A DNA stretch of 64,000 nucleotides, from assembly GCF_050003625.1 (NCBI RefSeq), contig NC_134397.1, positions 276,204,070-276,268,069 of the forward strand, written 5' to 3'. The notes under the pieces were generated by a model. It saw nothing but the letters and a program-made list of their open reading frames with translations. It made no database searches and had not been told where the DNA came from. Position 1 is the first letter of the stretch. Each line of letters opens with the position of its first letter. Of this stretch, positions 45,901 through 56,571 are shown piece by piece. The position numbers and the translations under genes were made by a program. This DNA is from Haematobia irritans (taxonomy: Eukaryota > Arthropoda > Insecta > Diptera > Muscidae).

Positions 45901-47347
45901 CTGGAGAGAATTACCCCTGGCGGGAGATTTAATATTAGAAGTTGAATCGGAGGTAATGATTAATATGCAAATAAACGAAATAAATTCACATTTTGATTGT
46001 AATTTCTCGGTAGAAAAAAGCAAACTCTGTTCTCAGATATCGTCAACAGGAGGCACAAAGAGAGAAAGCCGAACAAAGCCTAGATGAAATTCGTAAAAAG
46101 GAAGAAGAACATTTAGCAAAATATCGGGCTGAAAGAGATGCAAGGCGTCTAGCTGGTAGATTTCGTTTACGCCATGGTCCTAGGACAAAGGAGACCACAG
46201 AAGATGATGGCATCCCTCGCGTAAGCGTAATTGTTAAAGGCGATGTTCATGGCTCTGTAGAAGCTATTCTCGACGTTTTGGAGACTTACAATGGTCACGA
46301 TAAATGCCGACTTGATGTTGTCCACTACGGTGTTGGAAATGTGACTGAATCGGATGTAGAATTAGCCAAATCATTCAATGCCATTATCTACGCTTTTTCA
46401 ATAGACCCACCCACCAAAGTAGCAAGTGATGTTTCCATACGTATGTGTAATATTATATACCGTCTAATAGATGATCTAAAAGAGGAAATCAGCAATAAAC
46501 TGCCACCCATGGAAGTAGAAGAGGTATTAGGAGAAGCAAATGTGTTGCAACAATTTTTCATTACTGAAGGTCGTAAAGAAGTACCGGTAGCTGGTAGTCG
46601 CTGTACCAAAGGAGTTCTTAAGAAATCCCAGAAATTTCGTTTAGTAAGAAATGGAGAAGTTATATATGATGGTAAGTCAGACAAAGAAAACAAAACTAAA
46701 ATGAGAGTAACGGAAATTTATTTATGCCACAAATTTTTTTTGGACTTCAAAATATCTGTTTACGTCTAAATTTACGTAAATATTCAAGATCAATGTGAAA
46801 TGCCATATGAAAACTAATGCGAAAGTTGCCTTTATAAATCGAAATAAGGGACCAAAAAAAATATATGTATTAATCATCGACAATCGCTGTATTGTTTTTC
46901 AAAATATTCCCCATTAAGGTCTATACACTTTTGAATGCGTTTGAACCAATTGTCCAAGTACTTTTGCCGCTCTGATTGAGGTATTTCCAAAACAGGTTCT
47001 CCAGGTGTCGAAAAACGTAGAACACTCATTACGCAATATTTTGCTCAGTGTACCATATTTCAGTTCAAATGTCCACTTGGGCAAATGTGGTAGACACACT
47101 CTGATTTTCTTTTTACTATCAATTAAAAATTCTACACATTTTTTTAAATATATTTAAATTTATATTTCTTCCAGGTGAACTTGAATCTATGCGCCATTTA
47201 AAGAACGAAGTGGACTCCATTAAAAAAGATGTCGAATGTGGTTTGCGTTTTAAAGATACAAAAGTTGTACCCCAAGCTGGGGATGTTATTGTTTGTTACT
47301 CAACACGAACTGAACCACAAAAAACCGATTGGGATCCAGGGTTTTAA
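39905..47347 (+). CDS. mtIF2: Mitochondrial translation initiation factor IF-2, nine exons
   Basis: This GTPase places initiator fMet-tRNA on the small mitochondrial ribosomal subunit and promotes subunit joining. The exons (39905-39927, 39997-40093, 40155-40278, 42211-42732, 42795-42844, 42907-43121, 45748-45952, 46014-46671, 47175-47347) all join in frame across GT..AG introns to give 688 residues, close to animal mtIF2. Residues 1-27 ([20 protein letters not shown]...) are Arg/Ser/Thr-rich without acidic residues, as in a mitochondrial presequence. G1 GHVDHGKT is at 162-169, G2 GGITQHIG at 186-193, G3 DTPGH at 209-213, G4 NKID at 263-266 and G5 SAL at 299-301. Domain II ([13 protein letters not shown]), domain III ([19 protein letters not shown]) and C-terminal domain IV (ending KTDWDPGF) follow. 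It is the only intact host gene seen. Long introns 3 and 6 hold transposon remnants. Start choice: the first ATG that gives both the presequence and phase agreement at intron 1. Confidence 0.96.
39997..40093 (+). CDS. mtIF2: mtIF2 exon 2
   Basis: Completes the presequence ([20 protein letters not shown]) and a basic stretch ([10 protein letters not shown]). Donor GTAAGT at 40094; 61-bp intron. Confidence 0.85.
40155..40278 (+). CDS. mtIF2: mtIF2 exon 3
   Basis: Encodes [20 protein letters not shown] and [20 protein letters not shown], the start of the conserved N-terminal helical region. Donor GTAAGT at 40279; the intron is 1932 bp. Confidence 0.9.
40668..41014 (-). mobile_element. 3' end of a LINE in mtIF2 intron 3
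   Basis: On the minus strand, the last 69 codons of a reverse-transcriptase ORF ([20 protein letters not shown] then [14 protein letters not shown], ending SGWFNKRK, stop at 40805) are followed by a 3' UTR of about 135 bp that ends in AACTAACCTAACC. The Cys-rich LLCECPAF motif with a following RR-x-LG is usual at the C-terminus of several non-LTR clades; the clade is not determined. The UTR ends with the same sequence as the SINE tail. Confidence 0.8.
41465..41635. repeat. Tandem duplication of an 86-bp unit in mtIF2 intron 3
   Basis: Both copies begin TACTACAAATAAAAATAAAC and end GGTCAGTTAGTTT. They differ by one A in a homopolymer and one substitution, so the duplication is young. Confidence 0.9.
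41615..41996. mobile_element. Inverted-repeat element GGCCTTTTTGGTCAGTTAG
   Basis: The left arm GGCCTTTTTGGTCAGTTAGT followed by TTTTGTATGAATTAAT pairs with the right arm ending CTAACTGACCAAAAAGCC; the inverted repeat is about 38 bp. The left end coincides with the end of the 86-bp duplication. It is non-coding. Confidence 0.7.
42211..42732 (+). CDS. mtIF2: mtIF2 exon 4
   Basis: Encodes [12 protein letters not shown] onward through G1, G2 and G3 to LAKESK. Acceptor TCTCTTACAG; donor GTTACT at 42733, a weak donor. Confidence 0.95.
42795..42844 (+). CDS. mtIF2: mtIF2 exon 5
   Basis: Encodes [17 protein letters not shown], which contains G4 NKID. Introns of 62 bp on both sides; acceptor TTTTTCCAG, donor GTAAGT. 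Confidence 0.95.
42907..43121 (+). CDS. mtIF2: mtIF2 exon 6
   Basis: Encodes [20 protein letters not shown] through the G5 SAL motif to KTDPRRG. Donor GTATGT at 43122; the following intron is 2626 bp. Confidence 0.95.
43505..43800. mobile_element. Palindromic MITE built of TCAATTAAAAAATTAATTGA motifs
   Basis: Ends ACACACAAAAAAAAAAAAATTC and GAATTTTTTTTCTGTGT are inverted. The interior is almost entirely inverted AATTAATTG/CAATTAATT blocks. Lies in mtIF2 intron 6. A related stretch occurs at 25.66-25.99 kb. Confidence 0.75.
44027..44361 (+). mobile_element. Full-length tRNA-derived SINE
   Basis: A 335-bp element in mtIF2 intron 6. The head resembles a tRNA with an A-box-like TGGTGTAATTGTTAGC (44033) and a B box GGTTCGATTT (44077), the internal promoter for RNA polymerase III. 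A body of about 190 bp follows, and the tail ends CACCTAACCTAA. Direct repeats CCTTGTCTATAGTAG flank it (44012-44026 and 44362-44376). The last about 65 bp match the LINE 3' UTR at 40668-40735. It is therefore likely mobilised by that LINE's reverse transcriptase (inference). Partial copies are at 9658, 12540 and 33563. Confidence 0.93.
44450..44870. repeat. Second CCCCAAAAT/GAAATAA palindromic repeat
   Basis: Shares GAAATGAAATAG, 'cccaaaaatctttttgtttt' and inverted GGGGATATATTTTATT blocks with 9190-9600. In mtIF2 intron 6. Confidence 0.5.
45748..45952 (+). CDS. mtIF2: mtIF2 exon 7
   Basis: Encodes [20 protein letters not shown] through [17 protein letters not shown] (domain II). Acceptor CATTTCAAG; donor GTAATG; next intron 61 bp. 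Confidence 0.95.
46014..46671 (+). CDS. mtIF2: mtIF2 exon 8
   Basis: Encodes [20 protein letters not shown], a charged helical linker, then domain III and most of domain IV to NGEVIYD. Acceptor TTCTCGGTAG; donor GTAAGT at 46672. Confidence 0.95.
46874..46990 (-). pseudogene. Mariner-type transposase C-terminal scrap in mtIF2 intron 8
   Basis: On the minus strand, [20 protein letters not shown] continues to [11 protein letters not shown] and a stop at 46874. The W-x-R-x-x-K-C-I-x-x-x-G-x-Y-F pattern is the usual end of mariner-family transposases. Upstream sequence is out of frame and decays quickly, and no ends were found. Confidence 0.5.
47175..47347 (+). CDS. mtIF2: mtIF2 exon 9
   Basis: Encodes [20 protein letters not shown] onward to the C-terminal KTDWDPGF and TAA at 47345-47347. 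Acceptor TATTTCTTCCAG. Confidence 0.95.
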
Positions 47348-47416
47348 TTTGTTGCAAATGTTAAGGGACTCAATGAAATCCAAAAATAGTGTTCTGCTGA
47401 ACGTTTAATTAAAGAA

Positions 47417-47422
47417 AATAAA
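47417..47422 (+). terminator. Candidate mtIF2 polyadenylation signal
   Basis: AATAAA 70 bases after the stop codon, the first canonical hexamer downstream. Cleavage position unknown. Confidence 0.55.
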
Positions 47423-48984
47423 AAGAAAGTGAAACACATTCTCTCACAGCCGCTTTAAATGAAACAAAAGCTAATTCATACAAGCAAAGCTAAATATTAC
47501 TGATATGAAAACCACCAAATAACTTCCGTTTGCAGGAGATATCATTTCGCCAAGATTGATAAAAACCTATGTGAGAACACTTGCATTAAATGGACAATAG
47601 CACGTGGTAAAAAAATTGGATAATATTAGGAATTTCATATTTTTGGGATATAACTTCCTTATATATTTAAAAATGCTAATGAAGTATGAATGAAGTAAGT
47701 ATGAGACTCATATTCGTTTAGCACTATTTGATTTTTTTTTCGAAAAAATAAACAAACCATGTGAAAAACTTTCGGAAGAACAAAGTAAATAGGACAAACT
47801 GGCTGCCTTACTTTGGGATTTGGTTATGCAAAATTACATAAAAAGATTTGCGTTTCACTGTCTGCTTTATGAAATAAACATGCGATCATCTCGAAAAATT
47901 AAATTTTTCTTTGAATACGGAAATACCACATCCTATTGGCCTTTACAAAAACATAAGAGTCCTTTTAAAAGAACGTCATGAAGTTTGGCTTTACTGAAAA
48001 TGTTCTTTTTGGATCCAAATGTGGTGCAAAATTGGCTCAGAAGCAAAGAAATCATTTTTAAACCATTTTCTGCATTGATGTCGCATTATTGATGCTAGTG
48101 TTTTAGATTTCATTTTTCAAAAGTAAGGAAAATCTTACAAAAATATTTTTTTCTTCACTTTTTCGAGTTTTATCAATATTAGCAAATATTTTATTGCAAA
48201 TTCCACGACTGCGAGAAATAGGTCGGTACACTTTTCCAATTTTTTTTTTTTGAAATTTCCATTATTTTATTTGTCCTTGATGTAGAAGCCGCTGGCCGAT
48301 GAGTAGGACCCATCGGGTCATCTTTGGGATTATTTTTCTGCTACAAATTTAAGGCAAAACGATTCCGACCATGAATTAACCCTAGATTCTCGGGGTAAGC
48401 TTCACCCAGTTGGCCTGTCGCAAACTGTGACTTTTGCGACATACGTTTACGACGGTATAATACGTATGTCGCAAAAGTCGTAAACCTAATGTAAAAAACC
48501 ACCTAAGCCTTAGTTGCATCAGCGAATGACTAGCTACAATTTTGAAAAATTTTAATTAGTATGGAAATTGGCTCTAATAAGCCAAAACGTGATTTTATAA
48601 AATTCTCTCTAAACAAAAAATCACTTTTGCAAGACTCAAGTAGTCTTCCTTCCTTCCAGTTTCTGCAGAAATTTTGGAAAGAAAGAATGAGCGAATACCG
48701 ACCTTCAGCTTAATTTCGGCTTGGAGTCTCCAATTGAAATAAATCTATTCTCAAGTTTTTTTTTTTAAACTCGTTAATAACTTTATGAACATTCCTGAGA
48801 ATTTAAATTTCTTCGCATATATCATCATCTTGGATATCATTCGCTGCCTAGCTGAATGGACTGAAGTATTTTGAGTTTGCGACGTTTGCTACTTTTCTTA
48901 TATTTACGACGCTTATGTGACGTTTACAACTTTGCGACAGTCGCAAACCTAAAATAGCTTGATACGGACCATCTCTGGCAGTCA
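47423..48984. other. Spacer with a short perfect hairpin
   Basis: No gene is seen. At 48429-48479, GACTTTTGCGACATACGT and its exact reverse complement are separated by about 15 bp. TTTGCGAC motifs recur up to 48955, suggesting the two edges of a non-coding element (about 48410-48955), though its ends do not pair cleanly. Confidence 0.45.
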
Positions 48985-49500
48985 TTTGCCGGCAGCACAT
49001 GGGTGCGGACAAAGAAACCTTGTTAACAATTGGGCGGTCAGTGGTAAACTGTGCAATCCCAGTGTAGACACCTCACACTAGTGATACGCAGTGGAATATC
49101 ATACAAACCTTCCAGAAAGCTGCCCTTAGAACTGCGACAGGATGTCTCCGCAGCACACCCCTCGATCACCTTTATGTGGAAACAAAGATCCTCACTGTGC
49201 GCAGACACAACTATATGTTGTCAAAGCAGTATCTCCTGGGTTGTTATCGCAGTAATCAGCCAAACCACTATCTTATGGATAAACAATCACTCCTCCCAGG
49301 AATACATCTAGAGCGCGAGATGCAGCGCTAAAAAAGAGAGCCTCTAGATCAGGCAGCATACCATGCAGGTCTGAACAGGACTCGTGAGGATAGTGTAGCT
49401 GAAGCGGTGAGAAGCTACAAGGTTAATCATGTTCTCGGTGTCCGGCCCATAGCACCAGATGAAAGATACCTCACACGGCAGACTTGGGTAGTTTTACCAG
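48985..49500 (+). pseudogene. Jockey-type LINE reverse-transcriptase C-terminal fragment
   Basis: From 49079 the frame reads TSDTQWNIIQTFQKAALRTA followed by TGCLRSTPLDHLYVETKILT and MLSKQYLLGCYRSNQPNHYL, the thumb and post-RT part typical of Jockey-like LINEs. A TAG stop replaces a Trp codon just upstream, and another stop and frameshift follow near 49330. The later piece reads VNHVLGVRPIAPDERYLTRQ and fades after 49500. Confidence 0.75.
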
Positions 49501-50177
49501 TCAGAGACCTCATACCAAAAACAAAGGTTCCAAAAAAACTATGCAACGGTTCCAAAAAAAAAAAAAACTCATACCAAAAAACGGTTCCAAAAAAACCTCA
49601 TACCAACCTGATGTGTTGGAACTGAGAGCTATATGCTTACCACATACAGCTTAAGTTTACAGTTATATGTAGCTTTATTGTTCTCTGTTAACATTACTTG
49701 AAACTGCACACAACTGTTGTAAAATTATTAGGTACTCACTCACTGTAAGAAAATTAACACACATCACTAAGAGAGAAGTGAGACCTATACCAGGTTGTAT
49801 TACATATCATTTGTTGGTGTAATTCATTGTGTACTCCCCCTCTCACTGTAATTATCATCCCTTTCAACTTAATAGCCATCATATGGAACTTCTGAACGAT
49901 GACACTATTGATTAGATTGCAATAGGGTGATATTCAATGCAATTTATTTCACCACTACCACCCTACACTGAAAAAAAATATTTAGGTGATATTAAAGATT
50001 ACGCAACCTAAATTTTAGGATGCGAAATTTACAAAATATTAAGGACAAAGGACCTTTAAAATAATGAAATTTTAATCAAAATAAAGTTTATAATCTCTGC
50101 TTCAAAATTGTTTTTCATTAAATTTAGGACACGAATTTTCTAAATTTGCGTTCCTCCATTATTATCATCGTTGCTTA
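49501..50177. other. Spacer; possible MITE edge
   Basis: 49971-50160 begins ACACTGAAAAAAAATATTTA and contains TTTAGGATGCGAAATT / AATTTAGGACACGAATTTTC blocks also seen at 50.95-51.1 and 58.55 kb. No gene is seen. Confidence 0.4.
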
Positions 50178-50346
50178 TTATATTTCATGTTAGCCTGATA
50201 CCGAAACAGGCAATTGACGTCCAAATGCATTATATCTAATTATACAATTATTTTTCAAGCTTTATGGACAGAAATAATTGTATAATTAGATATAATGCAT
50301 TTGGACGTCAATTGCCTGTTTCGGTATCAGGCTAACATGAAATATA
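50178..50346. mobile_element. Palindromic element with 74-bp arms
   Basis: The arms, TATATTTCATGTTAGCCTGA through GACGTCCAAATGCATTATAT to ACAATTATTT, are perfect or nearly perfect inverted copies around a 20-bp centre, TTCAAGCTTTATGGACAG. The centre matches the inner edge of the related copy at 50.86 kb, so this looks like an internal-deletion derivative. Confidence 0.88.
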
Positions 50347-50682
50347 AAAAGCAACGATGAGCCCGTCGTAAAACTAGGAAAAACACGACTAATGTACGCG
50401 TTAGAATTGTTGTTGTATCCTGGAAACCAGTTTCTGTTAATTGTCACATGTTGTAGTTGACTGTAGAAACAATAAGCATTGTTCGACTGTTCACCACTTA
50501 GGTGAATTCTAAAAAATTAGCTTTCTAAAAATAAATTTCGTGTTGTTGCATTACCATGTAACAAAACGAAATAAAAATAAGATTAAGGGACTTGTAAGTT
50601 ATATGAAAAGATGATGTACAGTGGGAGAAAAGATGATTCAATTTGTAAGAGGAAATTTCCCAAATGTTTTCTCCATAAGGAG

Positions 50683-50944
50683 TTAGCATAAAGGGCCCAA
50701 AATTGAGTTATCTCTCCCAGCCAGATCTATACTAAAGGCTGTGGAAAGGTTCATTCGCCCGAACCGAAACATGTACAGTCCAGCCGTGTATAGATTTGTA
50801 TCTGGCGTTTTCTTTTCAATGGCTCTATTAACCATGTTCCTTAATCTATATCTGTCCATAAAGCTCGACAAATAATTGTATAATTAGATATAATGCATTT
50901 GGACGTCAATTGCCTGTTTCGGTATCAGGCTAACATGAAATATA
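50683..50944 (-). mobile_element. Related one-armed copy with a 58-codon ORF
   Basis: 50868-50944 is a further copy of the arm, followed on the minus strand by TTGTCGAGCTTTATGGACAG and an open frame 50859-50683 beginning MDRYRLRNMVNRAIEKKTPD. The ORF has no recognised domain. Its first bases (ATGGACAG) are retained in the centre of the 50178-50346 palindrome. Confidence 0.55.
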
Positions 50945-53900
50945 ATTATTTTTAAATCAACTGAAATACTGAAACTTTAGATTTAACATAAAAGCTCTTC
51001 AATTAGAGGCTAAGACTTATTTTGAGGATTTAGCGTCTTTGGTTCAATGTTTTTTTTTTTTTTTGGAATTAATAATACATTTTTTACTTTGAAGTATCCG
51101 TTATAATTTGGTTTTTAAACTGGCATTTGTTTTTACGTGAGTACCTTTATTAATAAACCGCGAAAAGAGAATGAAAATGTTATAAATGAGATCTGTATCC
51201 TAATTTTAATTTTATTGGTCCTAGATTTAAAGCCAGACAGGTTGCTAAAAATTTTCTTTATTTTAAAGAAGCCGCATCTTTGGCTCGGAATCAATACGAA
51301 AATCCTTAAGGGAAGAGGTCAAAATCTTTGGATCCAAGTAAACTTTTTTTTTGAGTAGTAGTAGTAGATCAGGCAAGTGCAGCCGCCTCAATTCCGCCTC
51401 ATCAGTGATTGTTTCTTGATCTGGATACTAGCTGAAGTACCAAAGCGCATAACATACAAATTGATAAATTCACAATTAACTGCTACAACAACAACAGTAA
51501 AGTTCAGGAAATTAAGTTTATTGCGAAAGTTCAAAAGAACTTCTTGTGAAGTGAAAAGTATATCCATATCTAGAAAAGCATATTTGTATGTACATTAAAA
51601 ACAATGACTTAGGAATAACTACCAAATTTGTTTGTTGGGTACCTATTTATTTATACTTTACTTTAATGAGGCCTATACACTCAAAAAAGGGACCCCACCA
51701 GGAAGGAAAATCTATTAAACGCGGATATCACAAAAATTAATAAATATTTTTCGAAAAATTCACTAAAATTTATTAGACATAACTGTCTTTCACTTGGTAA
51801 TGAAGTTTTTGTGGATTTAGGGAAGAAATTGGATAAAACTGTTCGTTTTTTTCGGCGTACATAAATTAAAAATAAAATTTGCGAAATAAGTTTAATGTAT
51901 ATAAGTCCGATATAACATAAGATCCGGTCTAAATCTTTCTTCCGGATACATATGTTCTTACTTCCCCATCAATGTTTCCATTATCTATGTTTTGTTAAAG
52001 AAAATATTAAATATTTCCGAATTTATGAATGAATTAAAATACAATTTCTGTTTCAACGACATTGTCGTCGTTTATGATGATTTTGTTTTCGTGTGATTCA
52101 ATAAAATGACCCATTTTCTTGCAATTCTGATAAAATTTTTCTTTCCTTTCAATGATTTTGTATACTCCGGCTGTTGTTGTTTTTGTTTTCCATATACAAT
52201 TACATTTGAAGTCATAGTGTCCAAGTGTAGGTATTGTATAAGCAAACGACCATCCATCCATCCATACATCCATTCATTCATTCGACAACGATTGTTCGAA
52301 ATGAAGAAAAAACCAAGCAACTGAATTCTGTTGCAGTTACTAATAAATGGGACCTTATCAGTTCTTAGTTCCGCTCACAGTGATCTCGTTTTTCCTTGTA
52401 TTGCTCTGGTATGGGTGTTTTCGTTATCCTAAACAGTCCAACTAACATGTGGGTGAAGGGTGACTGCCATCAGCGAATAATTCTAATATATGAAGATTCC
52501 AATAACAATTTTAACAAAATAAAACAAATATCACAAATATGTATGTGTTAAATTCTCGTATGAAGAATGTTGAAGAAATACGTTTTATTTTAATTTTCAA
52601 TGAATAGTTTTGATTTTGATTTAATGTTGATGTTGTCGTGTTTTTGTTGTTGTGGGATTATTATATAAAGCATAACTCGTAGTACGACAGCAACAACAAC
52701 AATTTGATTTGTTCACCGGAAACAAGTTTTTGTTTTGTTTTACAATTTGAGGACTTTTATTTGGTCGATAAGAGCTATTTATGTTTTGTACAAAACGATT
52801 TAAAATTTAGTTAATTATTTAGTACTTAGGATATTTTTGCATTCTTTAAAAATTTTTGCAAATATAAAACCTAAGTTTTTGTCTGCTGAAAAACAGCAAT
52901 CAGTGTTTGCTATTAACAGCAGTTTTTTTTTTCGATGAGCGTAAGCTCTAAAAATTTAAAATTAGGATATATTAGGATACATTTATCGAATTCTCGTTCT
53001 TTTTTTTTTTTTGGATATATCAACAAAGGCATTTATAAACAAATACATGACACTTTAAAAGTCCAAATGATAACATATACTTCAAAGCAAATAATGTTTT
53101 CTTAAATAAAAAAATAACTAATTTATGTAGTATTGTATATTAGGTCAATATTTTTTTCAGTGTACAATAATCTATAATATCTAAAAAACACTACATAGGC
53201 CGTTTCGTACAACTGATTTTGTTTGTCTAATTTTGTTTGGTCATCTAAATTAAAAAATGCATTCATGTTATTTCATTCATGGTTTTGGATGTCATTTTCA
53301 TTATAGATGGTTGCATTGGATGCCTCTCATTAATGAATGATTCAAAATATGAATCCAGCCATTATTGGGAATATCATCATTACCTTCCTGTCTTCCGTCT
53401 AGTATGGATTACAAAATAAATGAACAGAAAGCCAGGAATAGAAATATTACAGTGGGTAAAAAGTCGTATAAAAATGTTTATTTTACAAAATAAAATGTTA
53501 AACTTTAATTTTTTTGAAACTTTTAATATAAAAAAAATGGACAAAATAAAATGTTAAACTTTTTTTTGAAACTTTTAATATAAAAAAATGGACACATATC
53601 ATTCTTCATGCCTTGATTTTTGGTCTTAACGGACAGTTTGAAGACAATTTGCTAAAACATTTTTTTATTAAAAAAACGTGTTCTTGTTACGTTTTCCACC
53701 ATTGAAATATGAACTTAATCGGACTAACCTAATTGATTTGAGAGAAATTTCTACTTATCTATAAATTATAAACTAAAAACAGTTAACTTGGTTCAAAGAG
53801 ATTGACCTAAAATTAAATATTTGGGTGTTGATTGCGTGCCAAAGACGAAGCTTAAAAATACGAGTTAAGACCTTGCAAGGAATCGACATGATTTTAAGTC

Positions 53901-54380
53901 AAAATTGTATATACTTGTATTAAGGTTTCCTAAATAATACAAAATAATCTTTTACTGCGCCATTCTCTATATGACAATTTCCATACTTCGATAAAGCGGT
54001 AGTGTCTTACACCCCAAGAAAAAATATTATTCTCCGGAACGAAATTGTAGTCCAACGAAATTCCGCTTTGTTGTAAAGTCATTTCATTGAGAGTGAAGAA
54101 ACCTGACTTTAAAGAAGATTTGGCGATTGTCTCAAAACTCTTATATTTGCTTTTAAAGAACATTTTTGGAGTATAAAGAAAATTTCGTATGTCTAAAAAT
54201 TCGCTCCTCAGAAAAGAAAAATATTCAGCTTCGAGTTTCATAAAAATAAAAATAAATATTGTTTGCAAACAGCATTGCATTTTAAATCGCACTGGATGTA
54301 CTGCACGAATTAATCCTTAGTTTGCTTTAATATGTTCATATTATTACAATGAATTGTTAATTCCTTTTGTTTTAGAATAA
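50945..54380. other. Long spacer without a recognisable gene
   Basis: 51672-51830 is a fragment of the ACACTGAAAAAA MITE family (ACCCCACCAGGAAGG edge). 52250-52290 is a CATC microsatellite. 53486-53593 is a direct duplication of about 55 bp (ACAAAATAAAATGTTAAAC). No coding region, RNA gene or splice pattern could be supported. Confidence 0.45.
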
Positions 54381-54516
54381 AACAAGGAAGCAAAGACTAA
54401 GCTCGGGCGGGGCAGACTATATTATACCCTTCGTCACCGTATAGACCAACTTTTTTTGGTCATTAAAATTTATTGGGAGCGGTATAAAGCTCAAACTTGG
54501 AATATACACACATATA

Positions 54517-55829
54517 AAGGGTGATACGGTCAAAATTTGGTCAATATAAACTTGACGTATTTCTTTCAATTTTGCATTTAAAAAACCTGAACACCCCTCA
54601 TTTTGAAGGTGTGTGTGTGTGTAGAATGTTGCTCCTATTTTGATTTTGGAATTCACTCTTCAGTTATCAAAATGCCGTCCAAGCAAGAAGAGCAGCGTAT
54701 CAAAATTTTGCTCGCGCATCGCGAAAATCCGAGCTACTCGGACGCAAAGCTGGCAAAATCGCTAAAAGTTGCCAAATCAACCGTTATAAATGTAATTAAA
54801 GTGTTTGGGGAACGTTTGTCGACAGCCAGGAAGTCTGGATCGGGGGGAAATCGAAAACCGGAAGCCGCTGAGACGACAAAGAGAGTTGCCGGTAGTTTCA
54901 AGCGAAACCCTAACCTCTCTCTCCGAGATGCCGCAAATAAGCTGGGTGTATCGTCTACAACCGTGCATCGAGCCAAAAAACGAGCCGGACTATCGACTTA
55001 CAAGAAGGTAGTGACTCCAAATCGCGATGATAAACAAAATACGATGGCCATGGCGCGATCCCGGAGGCTGTACACGACGATGCTGACGAAGTTTGACTGC
55101 GTGGTAATGGACGACGAAACCTACGTCAAAGCCGACTACAAGCAGCTTCCGGGACAGGAGTTTTATACGGCAAAAGGAAGGGGAAAGGTAGCAGATATTT
55201 CCAAGCACATAAAACTGTCAAAGTTCGCAAAGAAATATCTGGTTTGGCAAGCCATCTGTACCTGTGGCTTGAAAAGCAGCATTTTCATAGCTTCCGGGAC
55301 TGTCAACCAAGAAATTTACGTGAAAGAGTGTTTGAATAAACGTCTGCTGCCTTTCCTGAAGAAACACGGTTGTACGGAACAACCGTGTTTCTTGTTTTGG
55401 CCGGATTTGGCATCTTGCCATTACGGTAAAAAGGCCATGGAGTGGTACGCCGCCAACAACGTGCAGGTGGTTCCCAAGGACAAGAACCCTCCCAACACGC
55501 CAGAGCTCCGCCCAATTGAGAAATACTGGGCTATTGTCAAGCGAAACCTAAAGAAGACCAAAAAACTGCTAGGGACGAGCAGCAGTTCAAGGCAAACTGG
55601 CTTTCTGCGGCGAAGAAGGTGGACAAGGTGGCTGTACAAAATCTGATGGCAGGTGTCAAGCGTGAGGCCCGGCAATTCGGATTTGGAAAAGCGAAAGCCT
55701 AACTTAATATTCTTCCTGAATTTTATACTAATTGAACTTGAAAAAGAAATTTAATTTGATTTTTTAAATAAACGATTTCACCGACTTACACGCGTTTTCC
55801 CTTGACCAAATTTTGACCGTATCACCCTT
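54517..55829 (+). mobile_element. Tc1/mariner DD37E element, copy B (nearly intact)
   Basis: A 1313-bp element with inverted ends AAGGGTGATACGGTCAAAAT / ATTTTGACCGTATCACCCTT, perfect for at least 26 bp, flanked by TA (54515-54516 and 55830-55831). It carries a single transposase gene on the + strand. Confidence 0.95.
54672..55702 (+). pseudogene. DD37E transposase, one frameshift from intact
   Basis: From ATG 54672 the frame is open for 324 codons to 55646. An N-terminal helix-turn-helix region (residues 1-110) precedes the catalytic D148 (MDDETYV), D245 (WPDLASCH) and E283 (PELRPIEKYW), with 37 residues between the last two: DD37E, as in the ITmD37E group known from mosquitoes. Near residue 298 the A-run has six A where the downstream family frame needs seven. 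As a result the end reads LLGTSSSSRQTG instead of continuing to DEQQFKANWLSAAKK and the stop at 55700-55702. All catalytic residues precede the frameshift. Confidence 0.9.
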
Positions 55830-55944
55830 TATTTTAATCTGAAGCTGTTTGGAAAATTTTTTTTGTCTAGAATATGAAATATTCTAGACAAAGAATATGA
55901 AATATTCTACCATATTTCATATATATGGGAGCTATGTCTAAATA

Positions 55945-56571
55945 CACTAGTTTACACTGAAAATGTAGAGTCGACTTTCTTATGTATTTTGATCTGCTGA
56001 ATTCGAAAAAAAATGTTAAAACATTTTTTATGAAACAGTTTTTGAGATATCCCGTTATTTTTAGTTTTTCGCTCTTTTTTCACTAAACAAGTTATATCTC
56101 GGTATTGAGATGACGAATAATCGTGTATAATTGGATCTGTGATAAGTTAAGTGGTTCAAAAAATATCGATGCAAAAAAGTCAAATTTTCAAAAAGTCAAG
56201 TTTTACGCCAGAAAAATGCAAATCATTAAAAAATATTTCTCTTCATGGTCGTATAGATGATACTCTAACGTTAGTAATAACACCAACTAGAAAAAAATCG
56301 ACCGAAAAATGACAAATTTATAAGCAATTGAGTGAACAAATACGATGTCAAATCATGCAAATATGAGCAACTCATCCACAAAACAATGCCACTCGGCCAC
56401 ACAAAAGTTCATAAGTACCATATAATTAATTTGTTTAGCGAAAAACTAAAAATAACGGGATATCTCAAAAACGGTTCCATAACAAAATGTTTTTAATTTT
56501 TTTCGAATATATAATAAAAGTCACGAGATGTGACTCAGATGTACATGAAAAAATTATTTTGTAAACTAGTG
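55945..56571. mobile_element. CACTAGTTTAC inverted-repeat element
   Basis: Ends CACTAGTTTAC and GTAAACTAGTG are an 11-bp inverted repeat. Longer inverted blocks follow inside (GAGATATCCCGTTATTTTTA and its complement near 56460). Non-coding. A partial copy lies at 5450. Confidence 0.75.
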
